Position numbers and translations under genes: made by a program
Shown here: positions 50,200-57,821 of the stretch, one piece after another
Layout of the letters: every line of letters starts with the position of its first letter
How positions within the stretch are numbered: the stretch's first letter is position 1
The notes under the pieces: generated by a model
Databases searched by the model: none
The model's input: the letters and a program-made list of their open reading frames with translations, nothing else
Told to the model about the DNA's origin: nothing
DNA from: Pseudomonas sp. BBP2017
Lineage (GTDB): Bacteria > Pseudomonadota > Gammaproteobacteria > Pseudomonadales > Pseudomonadaceae
Assembly (NCBI RefSeq): GCF_003024385.1
Contig: NZ_PVZN01000017.1
Coordinates: 62,001 to 126,000, forward strand
Length of the DNA stretch: 64,000 nucleotides
Direction: 5' to 3'

Positions 50200-50835
50200 T
50201 CAGAACGGCGCCGGGCACTCGAAGCGCAAGCGCTCCCCGGAAACCGGGTGGGTGAAGCTGAGCATGCTCGCATGCAGACACAGCCGCTCATGGGCAGCGA
50301 GGGCTTCAGGATAAGCGTACAGCCGGTCTCCCAGCAGCGGATGACCAATCGACAGCATGTGTACGCGCAACTGGTGCGAGCGCCCGGTAATCGGCGTCAG
50401 CTCCACCCGGCAGTGATCGCCACAGCGCTCCAGGATGCGCCAGAAGGTCAGCGCATGCTTGCCCTGCTCGTGGTCGACGACATGGCGCGGCTTGGTCGGC
50501 GGATCGTAGCGCAGGGGCAGGTCGATGCTGCCGCTGTCGAGCTCCGGCTGGCCCCAGCACAGGGCGGTGTAGGCCTTCTCGGTTTCACGGTCATGGAACT
50601 GCCGGGACAGCTCGCGGTGACTGTCGGCATTGCGGGCCAGCAGGATGATCCCCGAGGTTTCCCAGTCCAGGCGATGGACGATCAGGGCGTCGGGATAGCC
50701 GTTTTCCTGCAGGCGGGTGATCAGGCAATCCTTGTTGTCGTCGGCGCGCCCGGGCACAGACAGCAGCAGGGTCGGTTTGTTGATCACCAGGATCGCGTCA
50801 TCCTCATAGAGGACGTGAACATTGGAAAGCGGCAT
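50200..50835 (-). CDS. RluA-family pseudouridine synthase
   Basis: A 211-residue enzyme converting uridine to pseudouridine in rRNA or tRNA. HRLDWETSGIILLAR contains the catalytic Asp of the RluA signature HRLD. LYEDDAILVINKP at the N-terminus and GRSHQLRVHMLSIGHPLLGDRLY near residue 165 are the other conserved stretches. There is no N-terminal S4 domain, so it resembles RluA (target rRNA 746 and tRNA 32) more than RluC/RluD. The start at 50835 (MPLSNVHVLYED) was chosen because longer versions run through a REP element. Confidence 0.9.
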   Translation of the reverse strand: MPLSNVHVLYEDDAILVINKPTLLLSVPGRADDNKDCLITRLQENGYPDALIVHRLDWETSGIILLARNADSHRELSRQFHDRETEKAYTALCWGQPELDSGSIDLPLRYDPPTKPRHVVDHEQGKHALTFWRILERCGDHCRVELTPITGRSHQLRVHMLSIGHPLLGDRLYAYPEALAAHERLCLHASMLSFTHPVSGERLRFECPAPF

Positions 50836-50858
50836 TGCGTGTTCTCTGCAAACGCCAA

Positions 50859-50940
50859 CGGCGTGTGGGAGCGGGCTTGCCCCGCGATGCGATGTGAATG
50901 ACCAATCGCTATCGCGGGGCAAGCCCGCTCCCACACGCCG
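50859..50940. repeat. REP palindrome pair, perfect 30-bp arms
   Basis: The arm starting CGGCGTGTGGGAGCGGGCTT (50859-50888) is inverted exactly at 50911-50940, with a 22-base centre. It is the longest perfect repeat of the window and lies between minE and the RluA-type gene, 24 bp before minE ends and 23 bp before the RluA start. Confidence 0.92.
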
Positions 50941-50964
50941 TGGCAGGTTACCCGTAGGTGCCGA

Positions 50965-51219
50965 TCAACGATCGGGCAGGGTGATGTTGAGTTCCAGGAT
51001 CGAGCAGCTGCCCTGGTTTTCCAGAGCGACCTGCACATCATCGGAGCCGATGTTGACGTACTTGCGGATCACCTCCACCAGTTCCTTCTGCAGGGCTGGC
51101 AGGTAGTCCGGAGTACTGCGCTGACCGCGCTCGTGCGCCACGATGATCTGTAGACGCTCTTTCGCGACCGAGGCGGTGCTTACTTTTTTGCTGGCACGAA
51201 AGAAGTCAAAAAGGTTCAT
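50965..51219 (-). CDS. minE: Cell division topological specificity factor MinE
   Basis: An 84-residue protein that drives the Min oscillation by stimulating the MinD ATPase. The N-terminal MNLFDFFRASKKVSTASVAKER binds membrane and MinD, with the contact helix around KERLQIIVAHERGQR. The C-terminal half dimerises (ALQKELVEVIRKYVNIGSDDVQVAL). It starts 3 bp after minD, so the two are co-translated, which keeps their ratio fixed. Length and sequence are ordinary for Pseudomonas. Confidence 0.97.
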   Translation of the reverse strand: MNLFDFFRASKKVSTASVAKERLQIIVAHERGQRSTPDYLPALQKELVEVIRKYVNIGSDDVQVALENQGSCSILELNITLPDR

Positions 51220-51222
51220 TGG

Positions 51223-52035
51223 TTAGTTGCCTCCAAACAGGCGCTCGAAGAATCCCTTCTTCTTCACATCAAGGAACCGATGTTCCACATTTTTGCCCAA
51301 CAGGCGATCGACGGTGTCGCTGTAGGCCTGACCGGCATCGCTCTGGTCGTCGAGAATCACCGGTACGCCCTGGTTGGATGCCTTGAGCACCGCCTGGGAT
51401 TCCGGGATCACGCCCAGCAGGGCGACCGAGAGGATTTCCTTGACGTCTTCGACGCCAAGCATTTCGCCCTGGCTCACGCGCTCTGGATGGTAGCGGGTGA
51501 TCAGCAGGTGTTCTCTGATCGGGTCTTCGTTGCGTTCGGCGCGGCGCGATTTGCTCGCCAGCAGGCCGAGCATGCGGTCCGAGTCACGTACCGAGGAGAC
51601 TTCCGGGTTGGTCACGACGATGGCCTCGTCGGCGAAGTACATCGCCAGGTGGGCACCTTTCTCGATACCGGCCGGGGAGTCGCAGACCACGTATTCGAAG
51701 TCTTCCTTGAGCTGCATCAGGACCTTTTCCACGCCTTCCTGGGTCAGCGCGTCCTTGTCACGGGTCTGGCTGGCGGCCAGCACGTAAAGGTTCTCAAGGC
51801 GTTTGTCCTTGATCAGCGCCTGCTGCAGGTTGGCTTCGCCGTTGACCACGTTGACGAAGTCGTACACCACGCGGCGTTCGCAGCCCATGATCAGGTCGAG
51901 GTTACGCAGGCCGACGTCGAAGTCGACGATGACAGTCTTGTGACCGCGCAGAGCGAGGCCGGTACCAATAGCGGCGCTGGTGGTGGTCTTACCCACACCA
52001 CCCTTGCCGGATGTAACCACGAGAATCTTGGCCAA
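51223..52035 (-). CDS. minD: Septum-site-determining ATPase MinD
   Basis: A 270-residue membrane-associated ATPase of the ParA/Mrp family. GKGGVGKTTTSAAIG is the deviant Walker A with the signature Lys, VIVDFDVGLRNLDL is the switch region and EYVVCDSPAGIEKGA is Walker B. The C-terminal KGFFERLFGGN is the amphipathic membrane-targeting helix. It recruits MinC to block FtsZ near the poles. It sits between minC (97 bp upstream) and minE (3 bp downstream). Confidence 0.98.
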   Translation of the reverse strand: MAKILVVTSGKGGVGKTTTSAAIGTGLALRGHKTVIVDFDVGLRNLDLIMGCERRVVYDFVNVVNGEANLQQALIKDKRLENLYVLAASQTRDKDALTQEGVEKVLMQLKEDFEYVVCDSPAGIEKGAHLAMYFADEAIVVTNPEVSSVRDSDRMLGLLASKSRRAERNEDPIREHLLITRYHPERVSQGEMLGVEDVKEILSVALLGVIPESQAVLKASNQGVPVILDDQSDAGQAYSDTVDRLLGKNVEHRFLDVKKKGFFERLFGGN

Positions 52036-52132
52036 GGTGTTTCACCCCTAATGAAAAAGGACGTTGAGTCCCAAAAATACAAAAAACGGCAACAGCGAAA
52101 AAAGTTGCGCAGAAAATGGCGGCAAGTATCCG

Positions 52133-52882
52133 TTAAAGACGGGTGATGTTCAACACGTCACCAGACAGGCTGATCTGCACGCCGGCGCCCCACAGCGGAT
52201 CACGGCGCAGGTCTTCGGAGACCTTGTACTGGCCGGCGATCGAGACCATTTCGGCAGTCAGCTGCTGGCAGAAAATGCGTGCCCGGGTATTGCCCTTGAT
52301 CCCGGCCAGCGCCCGTCCACGCATTGCACCGTACACATGGATGTTGCCATCGGCGAGAAGTTCCGCGCCCGGGCTGACCGATGACACCACCACCAGATCG
52401 CCACCCTGGGCGTAGATCTGCTGGCCACCGCGTACCGGCGTGGTGATGATCCTGGTCGGTTTGATCGCCGGTTCCGGCGCGGGAGCCGGGGCCGGTGGCG
52501 GTTCTGGCTTTTTCACCTCCGGCTCGGGTTCGACCGGCCGTTCGCGCGCGCCGGACGGTGGCAGCACCGGCAGGTCGATGGCGATGGCCGCGGCGATGTC
52601 TTCGATGCGGCTGGCTCGAATGGCCAGGGTGCGCAGGCCGTGATGGCGGCAGACGCGCATCAGCCCGGGCAGATCGATCGGACCTTCAGCCGCCGGCAGC
52701 TTGTCCAGGGCCAGCACCAGCGGCGTGTTGCTGAAAAAATTCGGCGCCTGGGCAACTTTGGCCGCCAACTGCCGGTCGAGGCCTTCGAGGTTGTTCCGGG
52801 CGAGCTCGAGCACGGTGATGGCGAGCATGCTGCCCTTGAGCTGGAACACGGGGTCTTGGTCTGGCGTTTGGGTTTGGCTCAT
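52133..52882 (-). CDS. minC: Septum-site-determining protein MinC
   Basis: A 249-residue inhibitor of FtsZ assembly. Residues about 8-110 form the N-terminal domain (VFQLKGSMLAITVLELARNNLEGL). A Pro/Glu/Lys-rich linker follows (about 118-145). The C-terminal beta-helix (about 145-249) binds MinD and contains the RGGQQIYAQGGDLVVVSSVSPGAEL stretch and GRALAG. The start MSQTQTPDQDP is preferred to an ATG three codons earlier. It leads the minCDE cluster and is divergent from the LpxL-like gene. Confidence 0.96.
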   Translation of the reverse strand: MSQTQTPDQDPVFQLKGSMLAITVLELARNNLEGLDRQLAAKVAQAPNFFSNTPLVLALDKLPAAEGPIDLPGLMRVCRHHGLRTLAIRASRIEDIAAAIAIDLPVLPPSGARERPVEPEPEVKKPEPPPAPAPAPEPAIKPTRIITTPVRGGQQIYAQGGDLVVVSSVSPGAELLADGNIHVYGAMRGRALAGIKGNTRARIFCQQLTAEMVSIAGQYKVSEDLRRDPLWGAGVQISLSGDVLNITRL

Positions 52883-53002
52883 GGTCTGCATAGGGCGGCT
52901 TGTTACGAAAAAGTGCCCAGACTTATAACGAGAACGCCGGTTAGCCGCAACCCGTGCCGAACCGTTGTAGAATGCCCGGCCATTGTCTTAACGGAATCTT
53001 TA

Positions 53003-53935
53003 ATGGATCGCCCGCGTTTTCGTCGTTACTTTCTGCACCCGCGCTTCTGGCCGCTGTGGCTGGGCCTGGGGCTGTTGTGGCTGATCGTGCAGCTGCCATA
53101 CCGGGTTTTGCTGGTGATCGGTCGTGAGCTGGGGGCCTTGATGTACCGGGTGGCCGGTGAGCGCCGGTATATTGCGGCGCGCAACCTGGAGTTATGCTTC
53201 CCGGCGCTACCGTCCGTCGAACGCAAGCGCCTGCTCAAGGAAAACTTCGCCTCCACCGGCATCGCCTTCTTCGAAATGGCCATGAGTTGGTGGTGGCCAA
53301 AGGCCCGTTTGGCGCGCCTGGCGCACATTGAAGGCCTGGAACACCTGCAAGCCGCTCAGCGTGATGGCCAGGGCGCCATCCTTATGGCATTGCACTTCAC
53401 CACCCTGGAAATCGGCGCGGCCCTGCTCGGCCAGGAACACACCATCGATGGCATGTACCGTGAGCACGGTAACCCGGTGTTCGACTTCATTCAGCGTCGC
53501 GGTCGCGAGCGGCACAACCTCGACTCGCTGGCCGTCGAGCGTGAGGACGTGCGCGGCATGCTCAAGCTGCTGCGTGCCGGGCGTGCGATCTGGTACGCAC
53601 CGGATCAGGACTACGGCGCCAAGCAGAGCCTGTTTGTGCCGCTGTTCGGCATCCAGGCCGCGACAGTCACCGCCACCACCAAGTTTGCCCGGCTGGGCAA
53701 GGCCCGGGTGATTCCCTTCACTCAGCAGCGCCTGGCGGACGGCAGCGGCTACAGGCTGGTGATTCATCCGCCGCTGGAGGATTTCCCGGGCGAGACGGAA
53801 GAGGCCGATTGCCTGCGGATCAATCAGTGGATTGAAGTGGCGTTGCGTGAGTGTCCGGAGCAGTATCTGTGGGCGCATCGGCGCTTCAAGTCGCGTCCGC
53901 CAGGGGCGCCGAAGCTCTACGAAAAACGGCGTTGA
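53003..53935 (+). CDS. Lipid A late acyltransferase (LpxL/HtrB-like)
   Basis: A 310-residue inner-membrane enzyme adding a secondary acyl chain (lauroyl in LpxL) to lipid A. A membrane anchor covers about residues 15-40 (FWPLWLGLGLLWLIVQLPY). HFTTLEIGAALLG is the catalytic HX4(D/E) motif, and YAPDQDYG and FVPLFGIQAAT are further conserved blocks. The start MDRPRFRRYFLHPRFW at 53003 has a weak ribosome-binding site (ACGGAA). It is divergent from minC and lies 37 bp before the patatin gene, so the two may share a transcript. Confidence 0.91.
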   Translation: MDRPRFRRYFLHPRFWPLWLGLGLLWLIVQLPYRVLLVIGRELGALMYRVAGERRYIAARNLELCFPALPSVERKRLLKENFASTGIAFFEMAMSWWWPKARLARLAHIEGLEHLQAAQRDGQGAILMALHFTTLEIGAALLGQEHTIDGMYREHGNPVFDFIQRRGRERHNLDSLAVEREDVRGMLKLLRAGRAIWYAPDQDYGAKQSLFVPLFGIQAATVTATTKFARLGKARVIPFTQQRLADGSGYRLVIHPPLEDFPGETEEADCLRINQWIEVALRECPEQYLWAHRRFKSRPPGAPKLYEKRR

Positions 53936-53939
53936 GGTT

Positions 53940-53950
53940 ATCGCGGGGCA
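53940..53950 (+). repeat. REP remnant
   Basis: ATCGCGGGGCA is the first eleven bases of the REP unit found elsewhere, without the second half or an inverted partner. It lies between the acyltransferase and patatin genes and looks like a decayed copy. Confidence 0.5.
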
Positions 53951-53972
53951 GCACAATTCTATGGAAGGGCCA

Positions 53973-55133
53973 ATGTCTAAACCGATCACAGGATTGATCC
54001 TTTCCGGTGGTGGTGCCCGCGCCGCCTACCAGGTCGGCGTGCTGGCCGGAATTGCCGACCTGCTGCCACCTGGTGCGGCCAATCCGTTTCCGGTGATCGT
54101 CGGCACTTCCGCTGGCGCCATCAACGCCGTGACCCTGGCCAGCGGCGCGATGCACTTTGCCGATTCGATCCGTCGCCTGACCAGCTTCTGGCAGGGCTTT
54201 CGCAGCCATCAGGTACTGCGCAGCGACTGGCCGGGGGTGATTCGTCAAGCCAGCCGTTTCGTCGGTCACAGTTTGCTCGGTCTCGGATCGCCGGTACCGG
54301 TGGCCTTGCTCGACAGCTCACCGCTGCGCCACCTGCTCAACCAGCACCTGGACATGAGCGGGATCAGCTGTGCGCTCGATCAGCAGCACCTGCATGCGGT
54401 GGCGGTGACCGCTTTCGGCTACGAGTCCGGCCAGGCGGTGACCTTCTATCAGGGGCGGGGCGCTATCGACCCCTGGTTGCGCCACCGCCGCATCGGTCTG
54501 CCTACCCGTTTGAGTGTCGAGCACTTGCTGGCCAGCTCAGCTATTCCGCTGCTGTTCGCGCCGATCAAGCTGGGCGAGGAGTACTTTGGCGACGGCGCGG
54601 TGCGCCAGTCGGCACCGATCAGCCCGGCCCTGCACCTGGGGGCCAGCCGGGTGCTGGTGGTCGGTGTCAGTGGTAACCCTCAGCGTCCGGTCGAGGGCGA
54701 ACCGCGTGCGCGCATCTTCAGTGGCCAGCCACCGAGCCTGGCGCAGATCGGCGGGCATATGCTCAATAGCACCTTCATTGACAGCCTGGAAGACGACATC
54801 GAGTTGCTGCAGCGTCTCAATCATCTCAGTCACCTGATGCCCGAGCATCTGGAGCGTCGACGTCTGGGCCTGGCACCGGTTGAGGTGCTGGTGGTTGCGC
54901 CGAGCCAGCCACTGGATGAAATCGCCGCCCGCCATCGCCGTGAGCTACCCGCGGCCTTGCGCCTGTTCCTGCGCGGCCCTGGCGCGACCAAAACCAGCGG
55001 CGCCGGGGTGCTCAGCTACCTGCTGTTCGAAGCAGGTTACTGCAGCGAGCTGATCGAACTGGGACGGCGTGATGCCCTGGCCAAGCGTCGGGAGTTGTGC
55101 AGCTTCCTCGGCTTGCCCCAGGGGGCTGGCTGA
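53973..55133 (+). CDS. Patatin-like phospholipase
   Basis: A 386-residue lipid acyl hydrolase. LILSGGGARAAYQVGVL forms the oxyanion-hole motif, GTSAGAINA the nucleophile elbow with the catalytic Ser (GXSXG), and FGDGAVRQ the catalytic Asp of the Ser-Asp dyad. The rest is helical. The start at 53973 has GGAAGGG as ribosome-binding site; an ATG four codons earlier (53961) is an alternative. No signal peptide, so it acts at the inner face of the membrane. The position after an acyltransferase and before MlaA suggests membrane lipid turnover. Confidence 0.88.
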   Translation: MSKPITGLILSGGGARAAYQVGVLAGIADLLPPGAANPFPVIVGTSAGAINAVTLASGAMHFADSIRRLTSFWQGFRSHQVLRSDWPGVIRQASRFVGHSLLGLGSPVPVALLDSSPLRHLLNQHLDMSGISCALDQQHLHAVAVTAFGYESGQAVTFYQGRGAIDPWLRHRRIGLPTRLSVEHLLASSAIPLLFAPIKLGEEYFGDGAVRQSAPISPALHLGASRVLVVGVSGNPQRPVEGEPRARIFSGQPPSLAQIGGHMLNSTFIDSLEDDIELLQRLNHLSHLMPEHLERRRLGLAPVEVLVVAPSQPLDEIAARHRRELPAALRLFLRGPGATKTSGAGVLSYLLFEAGYCSELIELGRRDALAKRRELCSFLGLPQGAG

Positions 55134-55139
55134 GGCTGG

Positions 55140-55925
55140 CTACTCGGCGATCTGCAGCTTGCGCGCTTCGGTGTAGACGTAGCGGACCTTTTCGTATTCG
55201 AACGGCGAGTTCAGCTGACCGTAGCGGAAACGGGTGGTGTAACGCCTGTCGACCGCCCGCAGCACCACCACCTCCGGATGGTTGCCGCTGACTTCGGCAA
55301 CGTTGAGGAAGTTGATCTGGTTCTCGGCGACGTAGTCCACCACCAGCCCGCCGGTGTCGCGCAGGTTCGACGGGCCGAGAATCGGCAACATCAGGTACGG
55401 GCCTTCCGGCACGCCATAGAAGCCCAGGGTCTGGCCAAAGTCTTCGCCCTGATACGGCAGGCCCATCTTGGTTGCCGGGTCCCACAGGCCGGCGACACCA
55501 ATGGTGGTGTTGAGCAGCAGGCGCGCGGTGATTTCCATCGAGCGCTTGCCCTTGAGCTGCAGCAGGCTATTGAACAGGTTGGGTACATCGCTCAGGTTGC
55601 TGAAGAAATTGCTTACGCCGCTGCGGACAAAACCCGGGGTTACATAGCGGTAGCCATCGACCACCGGCAGGAACACCCATTGGTCAAAGCGGTAGTTGAA
55701 GTGGTAAATCCGCCGGTTCATCGACTCCAGGGGGTCATAAACATTCAGCGCTGCGAGCGTCGAACGCTCAAACTCACGCTGGTCCAGTCCCGGATTGAAT
55801 TTCAATTCCTTGAGTGGCGCGGTGAAGCCATCGGCTTCGGCAACACTGGTACGCGGAGCGGGCTCTTCAGCCTGGGCCAGTCCACTGGCAAGTAGTGCGC
55901 TAGCAATCAGTAAGCGTTTAACCAC
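55140..55925 (-). CDS. MlaA/VacJ-family phospholipid transport protein
   Basis: A 261-residue envelope protein resembling MlaA, which removes phospholipids from the outer leaflet of the outer membrane. YDPLESMNRRIYHFNYRFD (about 45-62) and GVAGLWDPATKMGLP and ILGPSNLRDTGGLVVDY are the family blocks. The signal peptide is MVKRLLIASALLASGLAQA followed by EE: it has no lipobox Cys, unlike E. coli MlaA. The start is a GTG that overlaps the preceding hydrolase gene by 8 bp, so they are coupled, with GGAG upstream. Confidence 0.88.
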   Translation of the reverse strand: MVKRLLIASALLASGLAQAEEPAPRTSVAEADGFTAPLKELKFNPGLDQREFERSTLAALNVYDPLESMNRRIYHFNYRFDQWVFLPVVDGYRYVTPGFVRSGVSNFFSNLSDVPNLFNSLLQLKGKRSMEITARLLLNTTIGVAGLWDPATKMGLPYQGEDFGQTLGFYGVPEGPYLMLPILGPSNLRDTGGLVVDYVAENQINFLNVAEVSGNHPEVVVLRAVDRRYTTRFRYGQLNSPFEYEKVRYVYTEARKLQIAE

Positions 55926-57216
55926 GGAAAAACTCCAGCATGGCGTCGCTGTTGACGCGGTAGTTGAGGTTGCCGCAATGGCCGCCGTGGGGGTAAAGGG
56001 TCAAGCGATCGCCAAAGGTACTGCGCAGAAAGCCGATGTCACCGGGGCCGAGGATCACATCGTCGGCGTTGTGCATCACGGCAACCTTCGGGCTTTGTTG
56101 CAGGTAATCCTTGAGGGCATACAGGCTGACCTGGTCTATCAGTTGCAGCAGACTGCCACCGTCGGTACGGGCCCGCCACATGGGAATGACCTGCTCGGTC
56201 AGGTAGCAATCGAAGTCGCACTGCAGGGCCCGTTTGAAAAACTGCGTGAGGCTGCTGCTTTCGGTGATCGGGTACTTGGGCGGGGTAATCAGGCCGCGGC
56301 GGTTGACCAGGTCGGAGGTGAACGCGATGTCGGCGGCCGAGAAGCGGAACGAGGTGCCGATAACCATGGCCATCTGCTCGTTGCTCAGGTGCTGGCGCGA
56401 CTGCTGGAAGTCATAGAGCAGGGCATCGTTGAGGTCGATGTAGCCTTTTTGCTGGAAGTAGCGGGTCAGCTTGTTCAGGACCAGCTCGTAGAACGTGGTG
56501 CTGTTGTTGACACCCTTGACCTCGGTTTGCACCAGTTTGTCGAGGTTGCTGATCGAGGTGTAGAGATTGACCGGCGGGTTGAGCAGCAGCACGCGTTTGA
56601 AATTGAAGCTGCGCCGGGTTTCGTCCAGCTGGCTGACGAACGCCGCATGCAGGGCGCCGAGGCTGTAGCCGCTGAGGTAGTACTCGGTGACCGCTAGGCG
56701 TGGGTGCTGCGCGCGCACGCCTTGCATGACCCGGTACAGGTCTTCGGCGTCATCACGGCTGACGCCAGGGGTGGCGAAGCGCGAGGCCGAGGTGATGAAG
56801 TCGAAACTGGTCGGTGAGGACAGCTGCACAACGTGATAGCCGGCTTTGTAGAACAGCTTTTTTAGGTACTCGTTGACGCTGCTGGAGTAGGGCGCACCGG
56901 TACCGGCAATGAGAAAGATCAGCGGCGCCGGATGGTCCTGCCTGGCGATACGGTACTTGAGCTTTTTCACTGCCCAGAAATTGTTGGGAAGCTCGAAGGC
57001 GCGCTCCGGGCGTATGTTCAGGCTGTAGTCGGACTGGGTGATCTCATCGTCACTGGGCAACGCCGGGCGCAAGTCTGGCGGCGTCGTGGCGATGGTCGCC
57101 TCGAACGGATTGGTCAGCGGGTAGCCGTAACTGGCGGCGTCGATATCTTGCGCCGAAGCGCACGCACTCAGGATGAGGCCGCCCAGGAGGGCGGTGAGGC
57201 GTAGTAATCGGAGCAT
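55918..57216 (-). CDS. Alpha/beta-hydrolase-fold lipoprotein
   Basis: A 432-residue lipoprotein. The signal ends at the lipobox LSAC, about residue 20. The hydrolase fold is indicated by LIFLIAGTGAPYSS (oxyanion-side strand), YYLSGYSLGALHA with the nucleophile Ser (GYSLG), HNADDVILG with the acid Asp and PHGGHCGNL with the catalytic His near the C-terminus. The substrate may be an ester or lipid. Although such proteins are sometimes named protein kinases, no kinase motif is visible. The start at 57216 follows GGGGA. It overlaps the mlaA-like gene by 8 bp, so both act in one unit. Confidence 0.82.
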   Translation of the reverse strand: MLRLLRLTALLGGLILSACASAQDIDAASYGYPLTNPFEATIATTPPDLRPALPSDDEITQSDYSLNIRPERAFELPNNFWAVKKLKYRIARQDHPAPLIFLIAGTGAPYSSSVNEYLKKLFYKAGYHVVQLSSPTSFDFITSASRFATPGVSRDDAEDLYRVMQGVRAQHPRLAVTEYYLSGYSLGALHAAFVSQLDETRRSFNFKRVLLLNPPVNLYTSISNLDKLVQTEVKGVNNSTTFYELVLNKLTRYFQQKGYIDLNDALLYDFQQSRQHLSNEQMAMVIGTSFRFSAADIAFTSDLVNRRGLITPPKYPITESSSLTQFFKRALQCDFDCYLTEQVIPMWRARTDGGSLLQLIDQVSLYALKDYLQQSPKVAVMHNADDVILGPGDIGFLRSTFGDRLTLYPHGGHCGNLNYRVNSDAMLEFFRG

Positions 57217-57458
57217 GATGAATCCCCAAAAAAGCTGCAGCAAAGTGCGTTACGCAGGCTAGGACCATCGTGTCCCTGGCAAAGTTGCCTGGCGCTCCGG
57301 CATTTATCGTTCCTGATGTTGCCGTTTTCGCGGGTGGAGCGGCAACAATTGGTTCCATTTATCTTTCGTTCAAAATAGCCGAGGCTGGCGCTTTTGCCTT
57401 GCATAGACGGCTCGGAGCATTATGCTGGGCGCCGATTTCGAAGATTCCGGAGCGTTGC

Positions 57459-57821
57459 ATGTCCCGCCGTTTACCGCTGATCACCTTGTTGCTGTTCCTG
57501 CCTCTGTGGCTGGCGGCCAGTTATGCGGTTCGTTATGTCCTGATGGAAGACGCTCAGTGGGTGGGAGCCTGCGCCGAGCAGGCGCAGGTGTGGCAATGCC
57601 AGGCGCGTTCGTTACTGGGTTTGATGATTCACTTCAGGATTATTGCCTGGACCGCGCTGGGCCTGGCATTGCTGGCCCAGCTGGTGCCCGCGCGAGTGGG
57701 TTGGCGTCTGGCCGTACTGGCACTGGTGTTCGGGGTTCCGGCGCTGGTGTTGTACAGCGCCAGTATTGCGGTGTTTGCGGTGGTGTTGGCGGGGTTGCGC
57801 CTGGTGCGGCGGTCTAGCTGA
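57459..57821 (+). CDS. Hypothetical membrane protein, 120 aa
   Basis: A 120-residue protein with three or four hydrophobic helices: about 7-28 (LITLLLFLPLWLAASYAVRYV), 55-78 (LLGLMIHFRIIAWTALGLALLAQL) and 83-112. The loop between the first two has two Cys (GACAEQAQVWQCQA) that may form a periplasmic disulfide. The ATG at 57459 follows GGAG by 6 bp. No family known to me. Its last 8 bp overlap the convergent GH17 gene. Confidence 0.7.
   Translation: MSRRLPLITLLLFLPLWLAASYAVRYVLMEDAQWVGACAEQAQVWQCQARSLLGLMIHFRIIAWTALGLALLAQLVPARVGWRLAVLALVFGVPALVLYSASIAVFAVVLAGLRLVRRSS

Noticed and set aside
55918..57216. Serine/threonine protein kinase
   Set aside because: No kinase motifs (no glycine loop, HRD or DFG); the GYSLG, HNADD and GGHCG motifs suit an alpha/beta hydrolase.
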